From Candidatus Desulfaltia sp. (GTDB taxonomy: Bacteria; Desulfobacterota; Desulfobacteria; Desulfobacterales; ETH-SRB1): a DNA stretch of 64,000 bases. The notes under the pieces are model-generated. The model searched no databases, was not told the DNA's origin, and saw only the letters and a program-made list of their open reading frames with translations. The stretch is from assembly GCA_030656555.1 (NCBI GenBank), contig JAUSPN010000049.1, positions 1 through 64,000 of the forward strand, in the 5' to 3' direction. Both the position numbers and the translations under genes were made by a program. Numbering within the stretch: the stretch's first letter is position 1; each line of letters starts with the position of its first letter. Below are positions 7,127-20,751 of the stretch, in pieces.

Positions 7127-8089
7127 ATGATTAAGGAAATTACCGCTCGGGAGCTTAACAGCGAGCGCTTCATTAATGACAAGGTCAAAGAAATCCAGCA
7201 TGCTGTTGGAGACGGGATGGCGATTAATGCCCTTTCTGGAGGCGTCGATTCGTCTACGGTCACGATGCTCGGCCATCAGGCGCTGGGAAAACGCCTTAAA
7301 ACCGTTTTTATCGAAAACGGCCTTATGCGCGAGGGAGAAGCAGAACATGTTGTAGCTCTTTTTCAAAAATTCGGGGTTGCTGTCGAAGTAGTCGATGCGC
7401 ACAAAGAGTTTTTCTCTGCGCTCAAGGGAGTTGCCGACCCGGAAGAAAAGCGCGAGGCTATTACACAAACCTTTTACCGAAACGTATTTGGACGCATTGT
7501 CAAGGAAAGTGGAGCAAAGCACCTTCTCCAGGGAACTATCCTGACAGATGTCGATGAAACCGTCGCAGGAATAAAACGGCAGCACAATGTCTTCGAGCAG
7601 TTAGGGATCGATCCGCAGCAAGCTTTCGGATACAAAATCCTTGAGCCGCTCATTCAGCTTCGCAAGGATGGCGTTAGAAAGATCGGCAAGGCTCTCGGAC
7701 TTCCATCTGAAATATTCGAGCGTATTCCGTTCCCGGGACCGGCCCTCTCGGCACGCGTGATAGGCAAGGTAACCCCTGAGCGCATCGAGACTGTCCGAAA
7801 GGCAACCGTCGTTGTCGAGCAATTACTCAAGGATACGGGTGCTTTTCAGTATATGGCGATCCTTCATGAAGACCGCGTAACAGGGATGCGCGATGGCAAA
7901 CGCGATTTTGGTCAGCAGATTGAGGTGCGTTGCTGGGACAGTATCGACGCGCGAACCGCAACACCGACTAAACTCTCGTTCGACATCTTCGAGAAACTCG
8001 CCGGCGAGATTATCCGCGATGTGCCCGGCATCGTCAGCGTCACATACAACATAACATCGAAACCTCCTTCAACGATCGAAGCTGTTTAA
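7127..8089 (+). CDS. guaA: GMP synthase, ATP pyrophosphatase subunit without glutaminase domain
   Basis: This 320-residue protein holds only the synthetase half of GMP synthase. The PP-loop SGGVDSS is at residues 37-43, and the dimerisation domain ends in the typical NITSKPPSTIEAV. It adenylylates XMP and aminates it to GMP. Bacterial GuaA normally has a ~200-residue class I glutaminase domain in front; here the protein begins just before the PP-loop, as in archaeal split enzymes. No glutaminase subunit is encoded in the window. Codon use (frequent CGC, CTC, ATC) is more GC-rich than in the neighbours, a hint of transfer. SD AAGGAG is 10 bases upstream. argJ overlaps by one base. Confidence 0.92.
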   Translation: MIKEITARELNSERFINDKVKEIQHAVGDGMAINALSGGVDSSTVTMLGHQALGKRLKTVFIENGLMREGEAEHVVALFQKFGVAVEVVDAHKEFFSALKGVADPEEKREAITQTFYRNVFGRIVKESGAKHLLQGTILTDVDETVAGIKRQHNVFEQLGIDPQQAFGYKILEPLIQLRKDGVRKIGKALGLPSEIFERIPFPGPALSARVIGKVTPERIETVRKATVVVEQLLKDTGAFQYMAILHEDRVTGMRDGKRDFGQQIEVRCWDSIDARTATPTKLSFDIFEKLAGEIIRDVPGIVSVTYNITSKPPSTIEAV

Positions 8090-9282
8090 TGAATAATATG
8101 AAAAAAATATTATGCCCTGGCTTTAAGGCCGCAGGTATTGCATGCGGGCTTAAAAAAAACGGCAAAAAGGACCTGGGGCTGATCTTTTCAACGGTTCCGG
8201 CAAATGTAGCAGGGGTGTTTACAAAAAACAGGGTGCAGGGCGCACATATACTGCTTGACAGGGAGCGGATAAAGTCCGGCTTATGCAGGGCAGTTGTTGT
8301 TAACAGCGGCAATGCAAATTGCTGCACCGGCAAACAGGGAATTAACGATGCAAAAAACATGGCAATGGTTTGCGCATCTGAGCTTGGAATTTCCGAAGAG
8401 CTGGTACTTGTAGCTTCGACCGGGGTTATTGGTGAGCCCTTGCCGATAGAAAAGATTAAAAAAGCATCTCCAGGCCTTGTTAAAGCTCTTGCTGCCGAAG
8501 GATTTGACGATCTTGCGAAAGCTATAATGACAACAGATAAAGTGCCGAAAATAGTCTCGATCCAGGGAGATATTGAAGGTAAAACCTTTACAATAACCGG
8601 CATAGCCAAAGGCTCCGGCATGATATGCCCGAACATGGCCACAATGCTCTGTTTTATCTGCACAGACATTAAAGCTTCGCCCCAAATTCTCCACAAAGCC
8701 CTTAATGATGCAACTAAGCGATCCTTTAACAGAATAACCATTGACGGCGATATGAGCACTAATGACACAGTCATTATTATGGCAAACGGTGTGTCGGAAG
8801 CTGTTGTTCAAAGTTTAACAAAAAACAATTCATTTCAAAAAGCCCTTAATGAAGTCATGATCACCCTTGCAAAAAAGCTGATAAAAGACGGAGAGGGGGC
8901 AACAAAGCTGGTCGAAATTGTCGTAAAAGGAGCGCTGTCAGACACAGACGCCTATAAAATCGCCGACACTGTAGCAAATTCAAACCTTGTAAAGACCGCC
9001 TTTTTCGGAGAAGACGCAAATTGGGGAAGAATTGTCGCGGCAGCAGGCAGAGCCGATGTTTCTATTAACCCTGATAAGATTGATATCTTCTTTGATGATA
9101 TTATGATGGTTAAAAACGGTTTGGGATGCGGAAAAGTCGCTGAAGCTGAGTCAACAAAAGTACTTAAAAAATCTGAGTTTACCGTATTGATCGATCTTCA
9201 TCAGGGAAAGGGATTTTCTTCGGTTATTACCTGCGATTTTTCCATTGATTATGTTAAAATAAATGCTGATTACAGATCTTAG
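8089..9282 (+). CDS. argJ: Bifunctional glutamate N-acetyltransferase / amino-acid acetyltransferase ArgJ
   Basis: ArgJ recycles the acetyl group from N-acetylornithine to glutamate in arginine synthesis, and many ArgJ also use acetyl-CoA. The precursor self-cleaves before the Thr of the NMATML motif, here in KGSGMICPNMATMLCF, leaving Thr as nucleophile. The C-terminal NSNLVKTAFFGEDANWGRI is also typical. Length (397, or 394 from the ATG at 8098) is normal. The start overlaps the guaA stop as TAATG. No other arginine gene is nearby. Confidence 0.93.
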   Translation: MNNMKKILCPGFKAAGIACGLKKNGKKDLGLIFSTVPANVAGVFTKNRVQGAHILLDRERIKSGLCRAVVVNSGNANCCTGKQGINDAKNMAMVCASELGISEELVLVASTGVIGEPLPIEKIKKASPGLVKALAAEGFDDLAKAIMTTDKVPKIVSIQGDIEGKTFTITGIAKGSGMICPNMATMLCFICTDIKASPQILHKALNDATKRSFNRITIDGDMSTNDTVIIMANGVSEAVVQSLTKNNSFQKALNEVMITLAKKLIKDGEGATKLVEIVVKGALSDTDAYKIADTVANSNLVKTAFFGEDANWGRIVAAAGRADVSINPDKIDIFFDDIMMVKNGLGCGKVAEAESTKVLKKSEFTVLIDLHQGKGFSSVITCDFSIDYVKINADYRS

Positions 9283-9298
9283 AAAATAATATAAAAAC

Positions 9299-10006
9299 AT
9301 GACATTGATGCGATTGCAAAAATTTCTCTCGATGGCGGGATTCTGTTCCAGAAGACATGGAGAAAAACATATAACCGATGGAGATGTTAAGGTAAACGGC
9401 AAAGTTGTAACAGAGCTCGGCACAAAAATAGACCCGAAAAAGGATCGGATAGAGGTTAATGGTAAGCATATAGAGTTTAAGCAGGATATGGTTTATATAG
9501 CGCTAAATAAACCCAGGGGCTATGTCACAAGCTGCAAACAGCCGGGCGATAAGATTGTGCTCGACCTTCTGGATATTGCCGGACGCGTTTATCCTGTTGG
9601 ACGTCTTGACAAAGATTCAACAGGGCTTTTGCTTTTAACAAATGACGGGGGGCTGCATCACAGGCTTTCCCATCCTTCCTTTGATCACGAAAAAGAATAT
9701 GAAGTAACAGTTGAAACCCCCATAACCGACAGGGCTCTTCTGAACATGGAACAGGGTATGCCGATAAAGGGGACAAAAACCAGACCCGCGGAAACAAAAA
9801 GAATTTCCCCAAAACGGTTTCGGATTGTTCTGAAAGAGGGTAAAAACAGACAGATACGCCGCATGGCCGGAAAAACAGGAAACGATGTCACTCGCTTAAA
9901 AAGGATAAGGATCGCAAATATAAGGCTTGGAAGGCTTGCCACGGGAACCTGGCGCTATCTAACTGAAAAAGAAAAAGATGCTCTCTTAAAAACAACAGGC
10001 ATCTAA
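9299..10006 (+). CDS. RsuA/RluB/RluE/RluF-type rRNA pseudouridine synthase
   Basis: A 235-residue enzyme with an N-terminal S4 RNA-binding domain (MRLQKFLSMAGFCSRR, residues ~4-60), then the synthase core. The catalytic Asp is D104 in GRLDKDSTGLLLLTNDG, and the C-terminal EGKNRQIRRM motif is present. It isomerises a uridine in ribosomal RNA. The target (16S or 23S) cannot be read from sequence, though RluB-like is most likely. Start may be ATG 9299 or 9308; neither has a clear SD. It converges with the minus-strand GlmS-like gene. Confidence 0.9.
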   Translation: MTLMRLQKFLSMAGFCSRRHGEKHITDGDVKVNGKVVTELGTKIDPKKDRIEVNGKHIEFKQDMVYIALNKPRGYVTSCKQPGDKIVLDLLDIAGRVYPVGRLDKDSTGLLLLTNDGGLHHRLSHPSFDHEKEYEVTVETPITDRALLNMEQGMPIKGTKTRPAETKRISPKRFRIVLKEGKNRQIRRMAGKTGNDVTRLKRIRIANIRLGRLATGTWRYLTEKEKDALLKTTGI

Positions 10007-10032
10007 GATTAGCGGGTCATAAGCAGAACATG

Positions 10033-13000
10033 TTATGTTAGGCCAATTACCCTGGCAAGAATGATTTCACTTATTTTTTCGGCCGATATTCCAAAAAGGC
10101 TCGGCATATCAACCGTTTTGATATATTTATCATCCCAGACAACACTGCTCTCCTGCACAATATTCTTAATCCGTTCATATTTGCCGCCAAGAGCTCTTAT
10201 CTTTGTAGATGTGGAAACATTTTCCTTAAATGAGATGTGCAATAAAAGCAGATATTCGAGCATATTCGGAGTGGCATGAGAAGCTGAAATAACAGGTATA
10301 ATGATAATGCTGCGATCATCCCGCTTTCCTATACCTATATAGACATTTCCTTCCCGCACAATAATTCTTTTGGTTCCCTTAAGAATTATATCCTTTTCCA
10401 CACGAGACGGGATATCGTACAGCGTGCCTTGCTTATTCGTTATTTCTATTGTTGTCTCATCCGTGGGTTCGCCAAGAAGATTCAGGCCGCTAATCCTGTA
10501 AAGAATGGAGCCTTCAATGTTTGCAACAATTCCCTGCAGATTTTTCAGAACTACTATATTTTTATTGATCAGTTGTGATCTGTTTAAATGATGCGTTGTA
10601 AGAGCTTCAAACAATATTCCCTCTATTCTTTCGCTTATTCGGCTTGTCCCGACAGTAACCGTCTTGGCCTGGTGCTTGATCGCATCAATAGGCCGCGCCA
10701 TGCTGTTTGTCGAATCTCCAAGGCACCTGAAAAGCCTGTTTAACATGTTAAGAGGGGTTCCCTTTATGCCGAAATCGAGCTCAAAATCTGATACAGGCAG
10801 CCTTCCGGACAAATACTTAAGCAAAAGAATCAAATCAGATGCTGATTCAAAACCCATGGCATGTGGAAAACTGTTTTGCAGTTTTTTTCTAAAGTCAGTG
10901 TAAAACTGCGCAATTTTCTCTCTAAATGATTTTTCAAGTATTACTTCGTAAACATCCATCCCTTTTGACGTATGATTATTTATCAGGCTTTGTATCTCCA
11001 CATTAAAATTATACATGAATCTTGAGCCTTCATTGATGGCAAGAGCAGCATAATAACCCCATATATGCCCGACAAGGGTGTTTAAAATAGGTGCAAGATG
11101 ACTGCTTACCTTAGGAACATGGAAAACATCCTCAGCATAGCCATCAAATCGGTTTTCACCCTCATCCGCTATTACTATGGGAGTTGCCTTGTGCGACTGG
11201 AATATTGCTGAATCCTTCACTATATCGCCGAGCACGCCCCCCCGTGTCCCTGCTGCGCAAACAATAATCAGCGGTTCCGAGGAAAGATCGATGTGTTTTT
11301 TGTCCTCAATAAAATCAGATGAAATTGTCTTGTAACAAAGTTCGCTTAATTTTATCCTGATTTCATCAGCCGCTGCCTTGTTGGGTCCGCTGCCTACGGC
11401 TGCCCAGTGTGTTTTCTTCACGGCAAGCCTTTGTGCGGACCTGCCGATTTGCTCCCTCATGGTAAGAATCTTTCTCATATATGAAGGAAGCACTATTAAT
11501 TGTTTTATCTCTTTTGTGACAAACACTTCATCTCTGCGCCCTTTCAGGGAAGCAATATAAAGACCTAAAATGGCGCCGGCTATGATCTGTGAATAGAATG
11601 CCTTTGTTGAGGCAACAGACATCTCAATATCCCTGCCGGTGCTGGTGTACATCACTCCGTCCACCTTGAATGTTATATCCGAATCCCTGCGGTTCACAAT
11701 GGCAAGGGTGTAGGCACCGCGCTGTTTCACCATATCTATGGTGCAATTTGTGTCTGTTGTTGTTCCTGACTGGGTTATGGCAACAACAAGTGTGTCTTCC
11801 ATGCTCGCTGCATCATCATGATCATTAAGCTTAAACCCGCTTAGTTCAGATGCTTTCATGGCGCTGATTCGCAGAGACTGATCTTCCATGTAATAAGTCA
11901 GAATGTTGGCACACACCATAGCTGCCACCCCTGCAGTACCCTGGCCCACGAAAAAGATCTGCTTTATTTTATTGTTTGCCAAAGCCTTTTGTATTGATTG
12001 CGGCAACACGCTTTCCTCAAGCATTATTTCATGTTTTTTGCCTTCCTCGTCTTTTATCTTCCAGCGATTCTGAAGAGTTTTTTCTACAGAATCCGGCGAT
12101 TCCATAATTTCTTTTAAAAAATAATGAGGAAAATCCTGACGATCTATGTCTCTTGATGTAATATCGCTGTGTTTTATGTCCTTTTCTTCAAGCACAACCC
12201 TTGTGCCGTCATAAAACATCGCCTTTATACCGCCGAGACCACCGGTAGATGCCTGATCTAAGACAACGATTTGACCGTTTGTCTTGCCGTTTAAGCCATC
12301 TATCTCCTTTTCTCCGTTCATCTTAATATAATCAGAGGTTTCTTCAATAAACCCATACGCCTCTGATGTAGGCATGTAGAAATCGTTTGCCATGCCAATA
12401 AATATGGTCTGACCGCTTCCCTTCTGCGCAAGAAAAAGCTTGCCCGGAGCAAGATCTGTATGCATGCATATGGCATGAGAACCATTGAAATCACAGGCGG
12501 CAAGGCGGAACGATTCTTCCACTCCAAAGCCTTGCTGAATATACCTGTCTATCCAGAGGGGTATGATCTTGGTGTCGGTTGTAATATCTTTATTTATTAA
12601 ACCGGCCTCAGATTCATATTTGCTTTTCAATTCCATATAATTGTCTATATCGCCGTTAAGACAGACATGGATTATGCCCCTTTCTCCCGCAGCGTTGTTT
12701 AAGGTTTTATTATCTACCGGATGACAGTTGGACTCGCTGATAACTCCCATGGAAGCCCAGCGGGTATGCGACAAGACAGTATGATATAGGTGAGGAAAAG
12801 ATATCAGTTTCTGCAAAACCAGATCGTCGGCAATCTGTCGGCGCAAAAACTTAATATTATCTCCGAGATTGCCTATTACAGCGGCAATTTTATATGTAAA
12901 AGCGATTGCCGCCTTCTTGTTTCCGTCTGCAACAACACTCTTGTGTATGCTGATACTGTTGTTGATAAGAACATTATAATCAGATCGCTCTTTAAGCCGG

Positions 13001-13797
13001 TCAGATAGACCTGCTTTGACGATTTCTTCATTAAAGCGTTTAAATTCATCTCCCCCAAGAATAAACATCAAAGAAACACCTGCCGAGTCCCGTCCTCTCA
13101 CCTCAAGACGATCCATGCTGTTTAAAATGGCATTTATCTTTTTATAAATAATGAAAGAGGCAGCATCAGGAGGCTCGACGGCAACGGGAATTAACTCTTT
13201 TGTTTTTTGTATATTCCCTGTTATCTCCTTTGTAATACACCATTCAACGTCCCTGAGACTCTCGGTGCTACGGAACATAATGTTTACCGCGCCGGAATCA
13301 AGGTGTCCCATATTCTCTGCAAACGCTTTTGATTCCGAATCAATGACAGATGAAAGCCGAGCGGCAAGTTTGGAAAGGCTGTTTTGAATTGGTTTGTTTC
13401 TGGCTATATCATAAAACAGATTCTGTTCCTTTAACGCTTTAACAGATTTTACCAGGCAGGCAATATGTTTTTCACCACCAAGATAATCTGAAGCAAAAAC
13501 CTGTTTGTTTTTTATGCAATTATTATAACCGCAAGATTCAACCTTTTTGACCATATCATCCAGCAAGGCTGTGTCAACAAAACCGCCTGTCTGTTTGCTG
13601 CTTTTAAAGGAAACAAGCCCTGCCAAACCGCAAAAAAGGATGTTTTCACTCCACGGAAAAAAGATTACTGAATTGTCCGGAACGCTGGCGGGATTTTTCC
13701 CAAAATAGACTTCAGTCAGAAGAAAATAAAGAGTTCTGCTGTATACAGACCTGTAAAAACCGGATAATTTTTCTTTAAGTTTGGTTGCCTTTGGCAT
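10033..13797 (-). CDS. Giant GlmS-like protein: Ntn amidotransferase plus two SIS domains
   Basis: At 1254 residues this is about twice the length of GlmS (glutamine:fructose-6-phosphate aminotransferase). GlmS-like motifs appear in order: CGLAGLV with Cys at residue 56, VRGRDSAG (233-240), SHTRWASMGV (343-352), CLNGDIDNY (379-387), then SIS domain 1 with QSGTTTDT (676-683) and a VASTKAF motif, SIS domain 2 from about 796, and ~300 further C-terminal residues I cannot assign. In normal GlmS the catalytic Cys is residue 1 of the mature protein; here 55 residues precede it and ~170 are inserted before RGRDSAG. It starts 5 bases after kdnB. Amino-sugar synthesis or sensing is inferred. Confidence 0.75.
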   Translation of the reverse strand: MPKATKLKEKLSGFYRSVYSRTLYFLLTEVYFGKNPASVPDNSVIFFPWSENILFCGLAGLVSFKSSKQTGGFVDTALLDDMVKKVESCGYNNCIKNKQVFASDYLGGEKHIACLVKSVKALKEQNLFYDIARNKPIQNSLSKLAARLSSVIDSESKAFAENMGHLDSGAVNIMFRSTESLRDVEWCITKEITGNIQKTKELIPVAVEPPDAASFIIYKKINAILNSMDRLEVRGRDSAGVSLMFILGGDEFKRFNEEIVKAGLSDRLKERSDYNVLINNSISIHKSVVADGNKKAAIAFTYKIAAVIGNLGDNIKFLRRQIADDLVLQKLISFPHLYHTVLSHTRWASMGVISESNCHPVDNKTLNNAAGERGIIHVCLNGDIDNYMELKSKYESEAGLINKDITTDTKIIPLWIDRYIQQGFGVEESFRLAACDFNGSHAICMHTDLAPGKLFLAQKGSGQTIFIGMANDFYMPTSEAYGFIEETSDYIKMNGEKEIDGLNGKTNGQIVVLDQASTGGLGGIKAMFYDGTRVVLEEKDIKHSDITSRDIDRQDFPHYFLKEIMESPDSVEKTLQNRWKIKDEEGKKHEIMLEESVLPQSIQKALANNKIKQIFFVGQGTAGVAAMVCANILTYYMEDQSLRISAMKASELSGFKLNDHDDAASMEDTLVVAITQSGTTTDTNCTIDMVKQRGAYTLAIVNRRDSDITFKVDGVMYTSTGRDIEMSVASTKAFYSQIIAGAILGLYIASLKGRRDEVFVTKEIKQLIVLPSYMRKILTMREQIGRSAQRLAVKKTHWAAVGSGPNKAAADEIRIKLSELCYKTISSDFIEDKKHIDLSSEPLIIVCAAGTRGGVLGDIVKDSAIFQSHKATPIVIADEGENRFDGYAEDVFHVPKVSSHLAPILNTLVGHIWGYYAALAINEGSRFMYNFNVEIQSLINNHTSKGMDVYEVILEKSFREKIAQFYTDFRKKLQNSFPHAMGFESASDLILLLKYLSGRLPVSDFELDFGIKGTPLNMLNRLFRCLGDSTNSMARPIDAIKHQAKTVTVGTSRISERIEGILFEALTTHHLNRSQLINKNIVVLKNLQGIVANIEGSILYRISGLNLLGEPTDETTIEITNKQGTLYDIPSRVEKDIILKGTKRIIVREGNVYIGIGKRDDRSIIIIPVISASHATPNMLEYLLLLHISFKENVSTSTKIRALGGKYERIKNIVQESSVVWDDKYIKTVDMPSLFGISAEKISEIILARVIGLT

Positions 13798-13802
13798 CTG
13801 TT

Positions 13803-15102
<1,300 letters not shown>

Positions 15103-15116
15103 CTGTAACTTCTTTG

Positions 15117-18255
<3,139 letters not shown>

Positions 18256-18259
<4 letters not shown>

Positions 18260-19065
18260 TCTATCTCCTGTTTCTTTATAATATCATCTAGCGACAATTC
18301 TATTTCCTGACCATCATCCATAGATATTGTCAAGCGATCGCGTATTACGTTATGTCGTATCACCCTGCCCTGTCCCTTCGAGGTATCCACTGTTTTTCCG
18401 ATCTTTGGAAACTTTTTCTTCAGTTGTTTGTATGTTTTATATTCATATGTAAGACAACACATAAGCCTGCCGCACAAACCGGAAATCTTCGTTGGGTTTA
18501 ACGAGAGATTCTGGTCCTTTGCCATACGTATAGAAATCGGTTCAAACGTATTCATAAATAAGGAACAACAGATTGGTCGTCCGCATCTTCCGACACCACC
18601 GGTCATCTTGGCCTGATTGCGTATCCCGACCTGTTTCATCTCAATCCTGACACCAAACTGGTTGACCAGCATTTTAACGAGTTCACGAAAGTCAACACGA
18701 CCCTCGGCCGTAAAAAAAAAGGTCAGCTTGCTGCCATCAAAGGAGCTTTCAACAACAAACAGGTTCATTTTCAACTTAAGATTATTGATGCATTGAATGC
18801 AGAATTCTTGGGCCGATTTTTCTTTTTCAAGGTTTTTCTCTCGCTGTGTGAAATCTTTTTCATTGGCCAGACGAAATACCTTTTTAAGCGGCCTGTCCGA
18901 CAATCGTTCACCACATGCTTCCGGAGGCACCGCAACCGTTCCAAAACAAAGGCCCTGCTCTGTTTCCACAATTACACAATCTCCGCACTTAAGAACAAAT
19001 GCGCCGCTGTCAAAATCGTACACCTTGCCAAAAGAATTCAATTTTATTCCTACAATCTTTACCAT
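18256..19065 (-). CDS. ricT: PSP1 / RicT (YaaT) family regulatory iron-sulfur protein
   Basis: This 269-residue PSP1-domain protein shows two Cys clusters, GRCGRPICCS and LCGRLMCCL. In Bacillus RicT these help bind a [4Fe-4S] cluster in the RicAFT complex, which influences RNase Y processing and development. Its role in Gram-negative anaerobes is not established. The RicA and RicF partners are not in the window. Its place between holB and metG is a common arrangement of this family. Co-transcribed with metG (4-base overlap). Confidence 0.85.
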
Positions 19066-19172
19066 AAAAAACCTATCTCGCTTTGCTCACAATTAGTCTA
19101 CTAAAGTCACTGGAATTTTCAGCCGCAGGCGGATAGAAATTCCAAGCTGTTTTGTTTGCCTTAAGTTTGCGG

Positions 19173-20210
19173 TTAATGCGCAAGCTGCATTACCATCGCT
19201 TCTAAAGTCAACCTTAAATTAGCGCCGGTCTTAATTCCTTTCTGTGCTGTCCGCACAGCTTCAATTTTTTCTATTATTTGTTCTACCGTAAGTTTTTGTG
19301 CAACCTTTTGAATGTTGTCAACCAAATCCCTGTTTATAATTTTCTCGGGACAGGATTTATATACAACAATGTCTCTCAGCCAGAATTTAATTATCTCCAG
19401 AATGTCTTGCAGGATTTCTTTATTTTTTGATAGCTCTGCTGCAAAAGCCAAAAGTGAAACAACCGGTTTTGTGGACATTTGTTGCCCTGCCATATCAAGG
19501 CTTAAGATATTTATAAGCCAGCTGCGCCGGTTTACCCATTTTATACGGTTCTTAGACTCAACCATTGAAAGGGCTTTAGACAAACTCCCTCTTGCCAGAG
19601 TCGCGATTATTTTTGCATCATCATAATCAAGCCCTTTTTTGTCAACCAGAATATCTTCCAGGCTCTTGCGGGAAATTGGGTTAAATCTAATATGCTGGCA
19701 GCGTGAAACAATTGTTGGAAGGAGATCAGACGACTGTATGGCGGTTATTATCAAAACGGTTCGGCGGGGTGGTTCCTCAAGAACCTTGAGCAACGCATTG
19801 CCGGCAGAAGGGTTCATTGCCCGGGCATCTGTTATTATTACAACACGCATCCTTGCTTCGTAGGGTTTCATGGCAAGAACATCTTGCAAAGAACGTATTT
19901 GACCAATCTTGATATAGGCGCCTGACGGTTTAATATGTATGATGTCAGGATGATTTCCTGATCGGATTTTCACGCATGCTTTACAATAACAAATCCGGTC
20001 TTTTGTTGCTTGATTCGCGCTCTGAAAAAAGCTCCATGGATCTTTGTTTAGACAGTTACACGCCATGGCAAACATCATGGCTGTAGCGCATTTGCCGACC
20101 CCTTCCACGCCTGTAAAAAGAAGGGCATTAGGAATAGTGTTGTGTCGTAGAAGGGCTGTTAAAAGTTGTACCGGCTTTTTTTGGTCTATTATTACCGCAA
20201 GTTTGGACAC
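19173..20210 (-). CDS. holB: DNA polymerase III subunit delta'
   Basis: A 345-residue clamp-loader subunit. The degenerate P-loop GVEGVGKCA has Cys where a true Walker A has Ser/Thr, as expected for delta', which does not hydrolyse ATP. A zinc module has Cys residues in CNCLN and CYCKAC. LLKVLEEPP and VSRCQHIRF (the SRC motif) are conserved. It works with the gamma/tau and delta subunits to load the sliding clamp. It begins with GTG, 4 bases after the HU gene stop. Confidence 0.92.
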   Translation of the reverse strand: MSKLAVIIDQKKPVQLLTALLRHNTIPNALLFTGVEGVGKCATAMMFAMACNCLNKDPWSFFQSANQATKDRICYCKACVKIRSGNHPDIIHIKPSGAYIKIGQIRSLQDVLAMKPYEARMRVVIITDARAMNPSAGNALLKVLEEPPRRTVLIITAIQSSDLLPTIVSRCQHIRFNPISRKSLEDILVDKKGLDYDDAKIIATLARGSLSKALSMVESKNRIKWVNRRSWLINILSLDMAGQQMSTKPVVSLLAFAAELSKNKEILQDILEIIKFWLRDIVVYKSCPEKIINRDLVDNIQKVAQKLTVEQIIEKIEAVRTAQKGIKTGANLRLTLEAMVMQLAH

Positions 20211-20214
20211 AAAT

Positions 20215-20490
20215 TTAATTGTCTGCTCTGTTTTTCAATTCTTTTCCGGCCTTAAAAAACGGGAGCTTTTTGGGCTTTATTAGAACCTTTTCGCCTGTCT
20301 TTGGGTTTCTACCTGTATATGCTTTGTATTCTTTTACAAAAAAACTGCTCAGCCCACGAATTTCAACTCTTTTCCCCTGCACTAATGCCTTCTGTATAGA
20401 ATCAAAAAATACTTGAACTACCTTTGCAGCATCCGATTTTGAGATATCAGCCTCGGTTTTTAGGGCGGAAATAATCTCTAGTTTATTCAT
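20215..20490 (-). CDS. HU/IHF-family DNA-bending protein
   Basis: A 91-residue histone-like protein with the family core GRNPKTGEKVLIKPKKLPFFKAGKEL at its C-terminus, whose Pro residue normally intercalates in the minor groove. ATG 20490 has AAAGGAG 5 bases upstream; the open frame upstream of it is repeat-derived and excluded. IHF-alpha, IHF-beta and HU cannot be told apart confidently, but the RGLSSF element points to the IHF side. It lies directly before holB. Confidence 0.9.
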   Translation of the reverse strand: MNKLEIISALKTEADISKSDAAKVVQVFFDSIQKALVQGKRVEIRGLSSFFVKEYKAYTGRNPKTGEKVLIKPKKLPFFKAGKELKNRADN

Positions 20491-20539
20491 ATGTTCTCCT
20501 TTTTGCAATACCTCCCATTTAATGTAATGTAAAACTGAC

Positions 20540-20710
20540 GGTCTCGTAAAAAGTCTCTTTAGCCTGTCATTTCGAGTAAAACGAGAAATCTTTATTCCGC
20601 AACCTATTGGCGAGCGCATTCCCCGCTAATTACAGATGGGAGCTTCAAAAGATAAGATTTCTCCCTGCGGTCGAAACAACACATTCGATGAGTCCGACTT
20701 TTTATGGGTG
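20540..20710. repeat. MITE-like imperfect inverted repeat
   Basis: Two arms of ~55 bases mirror each other. TAAAAAGTC (20547-20555) pairs with GACTTTTTA (20696-20704), TTTCGA with TCGAAA, and GAGAAATCTT (20583-20592) with AAGATTTCTC (20654-20663). The pattern resembles dispersed non-coding repeats seen between genes in many Desulfobacterota. It fills most of the gap between the NusG-like and HU genes. Confidence 0.6.
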
Positions 20711-20751
20711 CTTCAAAAATATTAAACAGAACTCGTTTAGAAGTCAAGCGG

